Origin: JBMNOI01 sp050942995
Lineage (GTDB): Bacteria; Chloroflexota; Anaerolineae; UBA1429
Length of the DNA: 15,431 nucleotides
Reading direction: 5' to 3'
Assembly: GCA_050942995.1 (NCBI GenBank)
Contig: JBMNOI010000092.1
Span: 1-15,431 of the forward strand
Under the pieces are notes generated by a model. The model searched no databases and was not told the DNA's origin. It worked only from the letters and a program-made list of their open reading frames with translations. The translations under genes and the position numbers were made by a program. Within the stretch, counting starts at the first letter, position 1, and the number at the start of each line of letters is the position of its first letter. This document shows, piece after piece, positions 6,277-12,686 of this stretch.

Positions 6277-6624
6277 ATGGGATTCATGGATTCGATTCGC
6301 CGATTGTTTGGCAGGACATCCTCCCCTTCCGCTTCAAAGGGCGATCCATACGGCGTGTTTCTGCACTTTGAATGCGGCCGTTGCGGCGCCAGGGTTCGCA
6401 TACGCGCCGATCGCCGCACGGACTTTAACCGGGAGGATGATGGCGCCGGCTCGCTGGTGCTGCGCAAAGATGTGATGGACGACCGTTGCTTTCAGCTTAT
6501 GCATGCCGAAATCTGGCTCGATGAGCGCTATCAGGTGGTTGCCGCCGATGTAATCGGCGGGCGCTTGCTCGGTGAGGATGAGGTGGAGAAAGAAAACGAG
6601 GCGGGCCCGGCAGTCGACTCGTAA
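6277..6624 (+). CDS. Small conserved CxxC protein of unknown function
   Basis: I do not recognise a named family; similar small proteins are, to my memory, annotated as hypothetical in Chloroflexota. The 115-residue product has an amphipathic, basic N-terminus (MGFMDSIRRLFGR), a single CxxC (Cys33, Cys36 in FECGRCG), a third Cys71 in DDRCFQLMHAEIWLD, and an acidic tail. Three cysteines could bind one metal or make a half zinc ribbon that dimerises; this is inferred. The ATG at 6277 is chosen because AAAGGTGG sits 5 nt upstream; a GTG at 6268 would add three residues but lies inside that ribosome binding site. The gene has its own promoter and converges on the response regulator gene, so it looks monocistronic. 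Confidence 0.75.
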   Translation: MGFMDSIRRLFGRTSSPSASKGDPYGVFLHFECGRCGARVRIRADRRTDFNREDDGAGSLVLRKDVMDDRCFQLMHAEIWLDERYQVVAADVIGGRLLGEDEVEKENEAGPAVDS

Positions 6625-6686
6625 TGGTCGATCTGCCTCACCTCGCCTCGTAAAGAAACGGAGGAACCTCAGGCGAAACGAACGTC

Positions 6687-7268
6687 TCAGCCGCTGGCCT
6701 CATGCGTCAAAATGATGGCCTGCGCAATCTCGCGCATCGATTTCCGCGTGTTCATAGACATCTTTTGAATGCGACGGAAAGCCGCCGCCTCGGTGAGTCC
6801 CTGCGAATCCATCAAAATGCCCTTGGCGCGATCCACCAGCTTGCGCGTCTCGAGCTGATCCTGCAGGTTGTCCACCTCTTTTTCCAGTTCGCGAAACTCG
6901 TGAAAGCGCGAAATAGCGATCTCAATCGCCGGAGTAAGATCGGTCTCCTGAATCGGCTTGACCAGATAGCCCACCACGCCGGCCTCTTTGGCCCGTTCCA
7001 CCAGGTCGCGCTGGCTAAAGGCTGTAATCAACACGACCGGCGCAATACGCTCCTCCGTAAGCACCTTGGCCGCCTCGATTCCGTCCATGTCGGGCATCTT
7101 GATATCCATCAGCACGACATCAGGACGTAGCTCGCGGGCCAAATTCACGGCGCTGCGCCCGTCTCCGGCCTCGCCCACCACGAGATAGCCCAGGTTATTG
7201 AGCATCTCCCGCAGATCCATAGCGATGACCGACTCATCGTCAGCAATGACTACTCGTACGCGTTCCAA
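6687..7268 (-). CDS. ANTAR-domain response regulator (PdtaR-like)
   Basis: It receives phosphate from the kinase encoded just upstream and probably controls transcription antitermination through RNA binding. The 193-residue product has a receiver domain (1-122) with acidic pair Asp10/Asp11, phosphoacceptor Asp55 (LMDIKMPDMDG), Thr82 and Lys104 (VKP). A coiled-coil linker (about 123-142) follows, then the ANTAR domain (about 140-190: KLVDRAKGILMDSQGLTEAAAF, typical helix pattern). The start is TTG at 7266-7268. Its ribosome binding site AGGAGGTGG overlaps the last codons of the kinase gene, and only 2 nt separate the kinase stop from this start. No paired hexaloop hairpins of the ANTAR target type were found in the window, so targets lie elsewhere or were missed by eye. 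Confidence 0.93.
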   Translation of the reverse strand: MERVRVVIADDESVIAMDLREMLNNLGYLVVGEAGDGRSAVNLARELRPDVVLMDIKMPDMDGIEAAKVLTEERIAPVVLITAFSQRDLVERAKEAGVVGYLVKPIQETDLTPAIEIAISRFHEFRELEKEVDNLQDQLETRKLVDRAKGILMDSQGLTEAAAFRRIQKMSMNTRKSMREIAQAIILTHEASG

Positions 7269-7270
7269 TT

Positions 7271-8764
7271 TCAGCCACCTCCTCCCAGCGCTGATTTGTC
7301 AAAGCGAATAATCGCTCGTGTGCCAGAGGTGCTCAGGAGTTCAAACTGCCCGCGCAGGTCCCTCTCTACCATACTGCGAACGATACGCAACCCCAGATTT
7401 GCGTTCGTATCCAGATTGAACCCGCTCGGCAACCCTTCACCGTCGTCCGTCACCATAATATTGACCTTCTCACCATGGTCAACCAGCTCGACCTCGATGT
7501 TGCCTCGATCTCGATGGGCCATACCATGCTCGATCGCGTTCTGCACCAGCTCGTTGATCACCAGCGCACACTGCGTGGCGCGCTCGGCCGGCAACCAGAT
7601 ATCCGGCCCCTTGACCCGCAGATCGATATGGGCGTTGGGGTCGATAAGCCCCTGTTGAACCTGAGACATGATCCGATGAGCGACCTCTCGCAAGTTGATC
7701 ATTCCCCGAGCATTTTGCGAAAGGAACTCGTGCACCACCGCCACGCTGAGAATTCGATTAACGCTCTCCTCCAGCACGATACGCGCCTCATCGGCCTCAA
7801 CCCGCCGGGCCTGCATGCGCATCAACGAAGCGATCACCTGCAGGTTATTCTTAACCCGATGATGCACTTCGCGGATCATCGCCATCTTGCTCTCCAGCTC
7901 GCGCTGGGTACGCAACATCTCGGTCACGTCATGGATCAGAATGAACACGCCATACAACCGTCGACACGGCTCCTCGTTCCGCTGCCGGAATCGACGGCGC
8001 AGGCGATCCATTCTGGACTCGGGTACCGTGATGGGGATGGCTTTCCTGATCCAGGTCAGGTCATCCTGAACGGCCTCCATCTCCAGGCAACGACGCTCAT
8101 TGATGGCCCGTAGCATCATCTGGTGATCGACCGTCTCTATCTCGGCCACACGACGCCCGATGAGACTATCACGATAGCCCAGATGACGGTACAGCTCAGA
8201 GGCAATGCCGCTCATATATTGCACGCGACGATCGCTGCTGATGAACATGACTCCGTCATGCTCATCAAAGGGCGTCAGAGTATCGGCGCCCTGCAACTCT
8301 CCGCGCAGCACCATGGCAGTATAGTGATCCAGAGCATCCTGGAACACCTTACTGCGTCGACGTTGGCGCTCGTGAGCCAGCCAGTAAGCATCGCGCGAAA
8401 CCACAGCGATAATACGTCCCTGGGCGTTGCGCACAGGCATCACCTGTCGTGCCACCGTTGCGCCACGAACCGTCACGGTGTGCACAGCAGAGGCACTCAT
8501 TCGGCCACTCAATCCTTGCAGCACTTCGGGCTGCTCGCTTGCCTGCACCCGGAGCCCGACTCTATTCTCCGCATATAACGCCGTAAAGGAATGAGGTCTG
8601 GCCTGAGCGACAGTGATGGCTTCCTCGGCCCCGGCCCGACAGTACATTAAAAGATCGGCTCGGGATAGATCCGCCGATATGGGCAGATCCCGGGCGATTT
8701 TGCGCACGAGTGCCACATCTTTTTCATCTAAATCGACATGGCCAAAGACATCAGTGTTCTGCAT
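7271..8764 (-). CDS. Sensor histidine kinase, PdtaS-like (HisKA_2)
   Basis: This is the soluble sensor partner of the ANTAR regulator. The 497-residue product (from ATG at 8764) has an N-terminal GAF-like sensor region (about 15-130) as in PdtaS, a PAS domain (about 165-285), then a HisKA_2 dimerisation domain with REVHHRVKNNLQVIASLMRMQARR (phospho-His probably His302, before Arg). The HATPase_c domain (about 390-490) shows the N box INELVQNAIEHG, the G1 box DDGEGLP and the G2-like NLGLRIV. No transmembrane segment is visible, so it senses a cytosolic signal. A TTG at 8782 would add six residues, but it lies upstream of the -10 box (8771-8776) of what looks like the gene's promoter, so I chose the ATG. 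That ATG falls on the predicted transcription start, meaning leaderless translation. Confidence 0.92.
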   Translation of the reverse strand: MQNTDVFGHVDLDEKDVALVRKIARDLPISADLSRADLLMYCRAGAEEAITVAQARPHSFTALYAENRVGLRVQASEQPEVLQGLSGRMSASAVHTVTVRGATVARQVMPVRNAQGRIIAVVSRDAYWLAHERQRRRSKVFQDALDHYTAMVLRGELQGADTLTPFDEHDGVMFISSDRRVQYMSGIASELYRHLGYRDSLIGRRVAEIETVDHQMMLRAINERRCLEMEAVQDDLTWIRKAIPITVPESRMDRLRRRFRQRNEEPCRRLYGVFILIHDVTEMLRTQRELESKMAMIREVHHRVKNNLQVIASLMRMQARRVEADEARIVLEESVNRILSVAVVHEFLSQNARGMINLREVAHRIMSQVQQGLIDPNAHIDLRVKGPDIWLPAERATQCALVINELVQNAIEHGMAHRDRGNIEVELVDHGEKVNIMVTDDGEGLPSGFNLDTNANLGLRIVRSMVERDLRGQFELLSTSGTRAIIRFDKSALGGGG

Positions 8765-8770
8765 ACCGGC

Positions 8771-8779
8771 AGTATAGCA
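8771..8779 (-). promoter_or_regulatory. Extended -10 promoter of the kinase-regulator operon (leaderless)
   Basis: On the minus strand TGC-TATACT (hexamer 8771-8776) is an extended -10 element. The kinase ATG begins 7 nt after its 3' end, which is where +1 is expected. A -35 is weak (TTCGTT-like, 17 nt upstream). No Shine-Dalgarno sequence precedes the ATG. Confidence 0.55.
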
Positions 8780-8818
8780 CAACTAACGGCAAAAACGAAA
8801 CATGAGCCGGAATCGGCA

Positions 8819-8844
8819 GCCCGTCGACAGGATGATCGACGGGC
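8819..8844. repeat. 9-bp perfect inverted repeat between divergent promoters
   Basis: GCCCGTCGA (8819-8827) and TCGACGGGC (8836-8844) flank an 8-nt spacer. The block lies between the kinase promoter (minus strand) and the DUF368 promoter (plus strand) and has no following T-run. It could be an operator serving one or both directions. Confidence 0.5.
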
Positions 8845-8857
8845 CCGGACTTGTTGA

Positions 8858-8886
8858 TTGCTACGATGGGGTACCTCTGCTATAAT
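8858..8886 (+). promoter_or_regulatory. Promoter for the DUF368-Gfo/Idh-isomerase gene cluster
   Basis: TTGCTA (8858-8863), 17-nt spacer and TATAAT (8881-8886), with TGC directly before the hexamer (extended -10). The predicted start near 8893 leaves a leader of about 75 nt. Confidence 0.7.
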
Positions 8887-8968
8887 GGGCGCGAATCTTC
8901 CGGTGTGGTATGAGTATCCGATCCATAGCACACCGGCGGGTATCGCAACGCACGAGATATGAGGAGAT

Positions 8969-9883
8969 ATGAAGGATATAGCGATTCTTACCCTCAAAGG
9001 GGTCGCCTATGGGATCACGCATGTGGTTCCAGGGCTCGGTGGCGGTTTGATTTTGCTCCTGCTGGGCATCTATGAGCAATTTGTCGATTCAGTGGGCAAT
9101 CTGTTTGTCGAGCGTCGACGCTGGCGCGAACATCTCGCGTTTCTGATACCCTTCGGCATAGGTATGGTGGTCGGCGTGCTGGCCCTGGCCAATCTGGTGA
9201 CGCTGTTGTTGGACCGCCATCCTGCCCCGACCATGTTCTTTTTTATGGGCCTGCTGGTAGGCACGATTCCGTCCGTCTTGCGTATCCACAAGGATATGCG
9301 CTTCACCCCCGGGCGAGGCGTCACGCTCTTGCTGGGCTTGCTGTTCGTCGTCGTTCTGCGTTCTGTCGGCCCCGCCGGTGAAGAGATCGGCGCCCAGGCG
9401 GGGAGACAGATCGTCGGCCCGGGCATGATCGTCTACGCAACGGTAATTAGCTTCCTCGCCGGAGGAGCCAGTGTGACGCCCGGCCTGGACGGCTCTTACG
9501 TTCTGCTGCTGGGAGATACATACCATCCAATCATCGATGCGCTGGCAGCCTTGAGGCATCTCGATATCCGCTGGGGTGCTCTGCTCACCACGGCAATAGG
9601 TGCCGGATTGGGCATCATCATCTTTTCCAAACTGATCGATGCAGCCATCAAGCGTGCCCCTTCCCTGGCCTATTATTGCGTACTCGGCCTTGTCATTGGC
9701 TCGGTATACGGGCTGTGGCCACGTGGCGTGGCATTGGATAACATCCCGTTGCTGGCGCTCTCGTTCATCGTCGGCCTGCTACTGGCGTTCTTTTTTAGCA
9801 AAACGCCGGAACCCACAGAAACGCTCGCACAAAGCGAGAGCGTATCAGACCCTCGTGTGCCCGGAGAACATATCTCGCCCTAG
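8969..9883 (+). CDS. DUF368 membrane protein, polyprenyl-phosphate transporter (PopT-like)
   Basis: DUF368 proteins (PopT) were identified, alongside DedA proteins, as transporters that return undecaprenyl phosphate across the cytoplasmic membrane for reuse in cell-envelope polymer synthesis. The 304-residue product is very hydrophobic, with about eight membrane segments. It carries the two signature re-entrant motifs, PGLGGG (21-26, in THVVPGLGGGLILLLLGIYE) and PGLDGS (171-176), consistent with the family's internal duplication. The C-terminal 25 residues are a polar, Pro/Glu/Ser-rich tail. The start is the ATG at 8969; GAGGAG is only 2 nt upstream, unusually close, but no better in-frame start fits the family N-terminus. 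Two sugar-related genes follow, which suits an envelope role. Confidence 0.9.
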   Translation: MKDIAILTLKGVAYGITHVVPGLGGGLILLLLGIYEQFVDSVGNLFVERRRWREHLAFLIPFGIGMVVGVLALANLVTLLLDRHPAPTMFFFMGLLVGTIPSVLRIHKDMRFTPGRGVTLLLGLLFVVVLRSVGPAGEEIGAQAGRQIVGPGMIVYATVISFLAGGASVTPGLDGSYVLLLGDTYHPIIDALAALRHLDIRWGALLTTAIGAGLGIIIFSKLIDAAIKRAPSLAYYCVLGLVIGSVYGLWPRGVALDNIPLLALSFIVGLLLAFFFSKTPEPTETLAQSESVSDPRVPGEHISP

Positions 9884-9940
9884 AGGCATCTGCCACAGAA
9901 CTCGGATTAACGCCCACATCCGTGTATTGGAGGCCAGACC

Positions 9941-11017
9941 ATGACGCAATTCAGCTACGAATATGAGAAAAAGCTCAAAGTAGGTTATATCGGTGCGGGA
10001 GAGCATTCGTTTCGTAACATCCTGCCCTGCTTCCAGTATGCACCCATCGAGTTGGTCGCACTGGCAGATACGGACACCGAGCGAGGCCTGGCCGTCGCCC
10101 GACAGTTCGGTGCCCGGCACTTTTACCCCAATCACAAAGCGATGTTGGCGAAAGAAGAGATGGATGCGGTGATGATCGTCGCCGGCCCCGATGCCGAGGG
10201 ACGCCCCACGCCAGAGCTCGCCGCAGACGCCTTGCGCGCCGGATTTCACGTTTGGTTCGACACGCCCCCCTGTGCCAGGCGGGCCGATGTCTCGACGTTG
10301 ACCCAGGCCTGTATGCGCAAGGGTAAGTGGGCCGTTGCCGGGTTCAAACGCATGCACGCCCCTATGTACAACAAGGTAGCCGATATCATCGCCACTCCCG
10401 AATTCGGCGGTGTGACATCGTTCTCGATGCGATATCCCGTCTTTATGCCTGCCGCGGAACAGCTTGCAGACGACGCCGCTATGCTGCCTTTCCTCGAGAT
10501 GCTACACCCCTACTCTCTTCTGGTACGGCTATTCGGTGAGGCCCGTGGCGTAATGTATATGCGCAACGAAAAGTCCGGCGGCGCCATCCTGAACTTTCGC
10601 TATCGTAACGGAGTCATCGGCACATTGCATCTCACCGCCGGTCAATCCGCCACCAGCCCCCTCGAGCGACTGGAGGTCATCGGCAACGGGGGCAATGTCG
10701 TAGTCGAAAATGCTTCGCGCCTGATCTACTATCGCCCCGGGAGCTTTCGTGGTAAAGGGGATATCGGTCGCGAAGAGACCTTTATCGGCGCCGATGCCAC
10801 GGCTCCGATCATCTGGGAGCCCGAGTTCTCGCTGGGGCAGCTCTATAACAAGGCAATATTCCTGCAGGGTTACGTGGGTGCCGTGCGTTACTTTGCCGAA
10901 CAAATCCTGACGAATACGCCCCCCAAACTGGGCAACCTGGTCGATGTGCTCCACATGATGATCCTGTTCGACAAGATCCGCGCCGGCAAAGAGAACGACT
11001 ATATCGAGGTTTACTGA
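9941..11017 (+). CDS. Gfo/Idh/MocA-family oxidoreductase-like protein with altered EKP motif
   Basis: The family consists of NAD(P)-dependent sugar dehydrogenases and related enzymes in the cytosol. The 358-residue product has an N-terminal Rossmann fold (KVGYIGAGEHSFRNILP at 13-29; ALADTD at about 40-45) and a C-terminal alpha/beta domain (about 135-345). The family's EKP motif, whose Lys is catalytic in inositol dehydrogenase, reads DTP here (107-109, in HVWFDTPPCA), so that Lys is absent. Lys136 (GFKRMHAP) and His189 (EMLHPYSLL, in the usual catalytic His region) remain. It may act on an unusual substrate or have lost dehydrogenase activity. GGAGG lies 7 nt before the ATG. It follows the DUF368 gene after 57 nt and precedes an isomerase gene after 75 nt; the latter pairing is common in sugar catabolism. 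Confidence 0.88.
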   Translation: MTQFSYEYEKKLKVGYIGAGEHSFRNILPCFQYAPIELVALADTDTERGLAVARQFGARHFYPNHKAMLAKEEMDAVMIVAGPDAEGRPTPELAADALRAGFHVWFDTPPCARRADVSTLTQACMRKGKWAVAGFKRMHAPMYNKVADIIATPEFGGVTSFSMRYPVFMPAAEQLADDAAMLPFLEMLHPYSLLVRLFGEARGVMYMRNEKSGGAILNFRYRNGVIGTLHLTAGQSATSPLERLEVIGNGGNVVVENASRLIYYRPGSFRGKGDIGREETFIGADATAPIIWEPEFSLGQLYNKAIFLQGYVGAVRYFAEQILTNTPPKLGNLVDVLHMMILFDKIRAGKENDYIEVY

Positions 11018-11026
11018 TCCGCGACG

Positions 11027-11040
11027 CCCCTTTTGAGGGG
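11027..11040 (+). other. Small intercistronic hairpin
   Basis: CCCCT-TTTG-AGGGG forms a 5-bp stem in the 75-nt gap between the oxidoreductase and isomerase genes. It is too short and lacks a T-run after it, so I do not call it a terminator; it could slow decay or read-through. Confidence 0.25.
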
Positions 11041-11092
11041 AGAGCGGCCAGGACCGAGCACAATCTCGACGATATACAAGGGAGAGAACGTG

Positions 11093-11869
11093 ATGAGCGC
11101 CATCGCTATCGGCATGTGCACCACACCCGACCGGGTACCCGACCTTGCACCGGGCTATGACTATCTGGAGCTATCTGTATCGGGCACACTGATTCCGCTG
11201 GAAGACAATGCGACCTATGCGGCCACTCTGCAGGAACTGCGCGCCCTGACCCCTCCCATAAAGGCGTTCAATGTATTTGCGCCGCCTCAGTTGCGGCTGG
11301 TCGGTCCGGACGTTGATTGGCCCAAGGTCGAACAGTATGTCACCCGTGCCGTCAGCCGGGCCGCCGAATTGGGCGGGCGGACCATCGTGATCGGTAGCGG
11401 CGCCGCACGCGCCGTGCCCGAGGGGTTCTCCCGTGACAAGGCATGGGAGCAACTTGCGCGCATGATCAATATCTGCGCGGATGCCGCCGAGCCCTTGGGC
11501 GTGACGATGGCGATCGAGCCGTTGAACCACAACGAGACCAACCTCATCAACTCTTATCTCGAGGGCGTTAAAATGGCCCGGGAGATCGACCGCCCCGGTG
11601 TGCGGGTACTGGCCGATCTGTACCACTTTGAGGTAGACGGTGAGCCGCTGGAGGACATTCTACAGGCGCCCGAATGGCTGGCTCACGTGCATGTGGCCGA
11701 TACAGGCCGCCTCTATCCCGGTAGCGGGAGCTATCCTCTGCCGCGCCTGTTCGAAATCCTCAAAGATGTCAGCTACCGCGGTGGTGTGTCGATCGAATGC
11801 CGTTGGGGCGATGACTTGACCGGTGAGAGCGCCCGGGCGCTGGATTTTCTGCGTAGTCTGGCGTACTAG
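11093..11869 (+). CDS. Sugar phosphate isomerase/epimerase (TIM barrel, AP_endonuc_2 family)
   Basis: It is a metal-dependent TIM-barrel enzyme related to xylose isomerase-like and ketose 3-epimerase enzymes; the substrate is not readable from sequence. In the 258-residue product the likely metal ligands are Glu142 (AIEPLNHNETN), Asp175 (LADLYHF, with His178 nearby for substrate), His200 (HVHVADTGR) and Glu235 (SIECRW). This matches the E-D-H-E pattern of the family. The ATG at 11093 is chosen because GGGAGAG ends 6 nt upstream; an adjacent GTG (11090) is possible, while a far-upstream TTG would add 20 residues unlike the family. It follows the Gfo/Idh/MocA gene, a pairing often seen where one enzyme oxidises and the other isomerises a sugar or cyclitol. 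It ends just before a large hairpin. Confidence 0.88.
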   Translation: MSAIAIGMCTTPDRVPDLAPGYDYLELSVSGTLIPLEDNATYAATLQELRALTPPIKAFNVFAPPQLRLVGPDVDWPKVEQYVTRAVSRAAELGGRTIVIGSGAARAVPEGFSRDKAWEQLARMINICADAAEPLGVTMAIEPLNHNETNLINSYLEGVKMAREIDRPGVRVLADLYHFEVDGEPLEDILQAPEWLAHVHVADTGRLYPGSGSYPLPRLFEILKDVSYRGGVSIECRWGDDLTGESARALDFLRSLAY

Positions 11870-11881
11870 TGCCGCATACCA

Positions 11882-11928
11882 TCAGGCTCCCCTCAAGGTC
11901 ATTCATATCGACCTCGCGGGGAGCCTGA
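11882..11928. terminator. Large hairpin between convergent genes, probable bidirectional terminator
   Basis: TCAGGCTCCCC (11882-11892) pairs perfectly with GGGGAGCCTGA (11918-11928). An inner 5-bp stem, AGGTC (11896-11900) with GACCT (11910-11914), continues the fold. There is no T-run on either side, so termination is inferred from the position between the ends of the isomerase gene and the oppositely oriented repeat-protein gene. Confidence 0.55.
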
Positions 11929-11966
11929 ACGATCCTCCCATTGCGACCGCTTCTGTATGAGCGGCT

Positions 11967-12410
11967 TTACTGCCAGGGATCGACGATGCCCTCCTGCTCT
12001 TCTTTCTCAGGGGGTGTGGTGGGTGTCGCCGCCTCTTTGCGCGAAAAGATATCGTTGAGGAACGTGCGCACACGCTGCTCGACCGCCTGGCCGATGGCCG
12101 CCCAGTCGGCATCCGGCGTGGCGCCTACAAACCGGGCGATCCCGCTGCGCGTATCCTTCTCCACATGCGCACCGATCTCGTCCCAGCTCGCATCCTCACT
12201 CAGACCGGTTATCTTTGCCATACGGCGTCGGGCCGACTCGTCCGTCTGCTGACCGATTGCCTGCCAATCAGCATCCTCATCCGTGCCCACGATACGAGCA
12301 GCCTCACGCCGCACCTGCTGCTCGATCTGCCAAAAGATCGCCTTCCACTCCTCAGCGCTCGAGGCGCCCTCAGACTGCTGCTTGCGCCCGGGGTCTTGAT
12401 TCTCTGTCAT
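11967..12410 (-). CDS. Small acidic protein with four 27-residue tandem repeats, function unknown
   Basis: I do not recognise the family. The 147-residue product is soluble, with a polar N-terminus (1-20), four back-to-back repeats of exactly 27 residues (21-47, 48-74, 75-101, 102-128) and a Pro/Glu-rich tail ending DPWQ. The repeat pattern is [D/S/E]-W-x-x-I-G-x-x-x-E/D-x-x-x-R-x-x-x-A-x-I/F-V/T-G-x-x-x-D-A, that is a Trp-led helix, an Arg-bearing second part, then a G-x-x-x-D-A turn. This suggests stacked short helical pairs forming a repeat solenoid or oligomer. The fourth copy is the most divergent after its first half. No Cys, signal peptide or membrane segment is present. The ATG start has AGAGGAAT upstream, and the gene has its own promoter divergent from the epimerase gene. 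Confidence 0.8.
   Translation of the reverse strand: MTENQDPGRKQQSEGASSAEEWKAIFWQIEQQVRREAARIVGTDEDADWQAIGQQTDESARRRMAKITGLSEDASWDEIGAHVEKDTRSGIARFVGATPDADWAAIGQAVEQRVRTFLNDIFSRKEAATPTTPPEKEEQEGIVDPWQ
12027..12350 (-). repeat. Coding repeats: 4 x 81 bp encoding 27-residue units
   Basis: The four units cover 12270-12350, 12189-12269, 12108-12188 and 12027-12107, in translation order. They keep identical length with no gaps, but the DNA has diverged, so the duplication is old and the 27-residue register is under selection. Confidence 0.8.
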
Positions 12411-12456
12411 GATCTATTCCTCTTTCTAGCGGGATACCTTAACCGCTACAGCTACT

Positions 12457-12486
12457 ATTTTAGCGTATTTCTTACCATTCTGTCTA
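12457..12486 (-). promoter_or_regulatory. Promoter for the 27-residue-repeat protein gene
   Basis: On the minus strand TAGACA (12481-12486) and TAAAAT (12457-12462) are 18 nt apart, each one base from consensus. The leader would be about 40 nt. Confidence 0.55.
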
Positions 12487-12569
12487 GTATCGGCAGGTGC
12501 AGTCATGGTGAGATCCGTCGATCGCAGCGCCTTTGGCCACAAATACACTACGCAATCCGGATACCGCAG

Positions 12570-12598
12570 TTGCTCTCTGATTTCACGCATGTTATGAT
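12570..12598 (+). promoter_or_regulatory. Promoter for the NAD-dependent epimerase gene
   Basis: TTGCTC (12570-12575) and TATGAT (12593-12598) are separated by 17 nt. The leader would be about 80 nt. Confidence 0.5.
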
Positions 12599-12686
12599 AT
12601 TTACGGCATCTTCAACGGGTATGGGCCTGTACCCCCTGCCCCTCCCCGATCAAGTATTCGTTATCAGGCACGAAAGGAGAGAATAG

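Noticed and set aside
6643..6676. Possible hairpin TCGCCT...AGGCGA between the CxxC gene and the response regulator gene
   Set aside because: Only a 6-bp outer stem with a long, poorly paired interior and no T-run; not strong enough to call a terminator.
11033..11092. Upstream TTG start for the isomerase
   Set aside because: It would add 20 residues unlike the family N-terminus. The ATG at 11093 has a good ribosome binding site and begins right at the first barrel strand.
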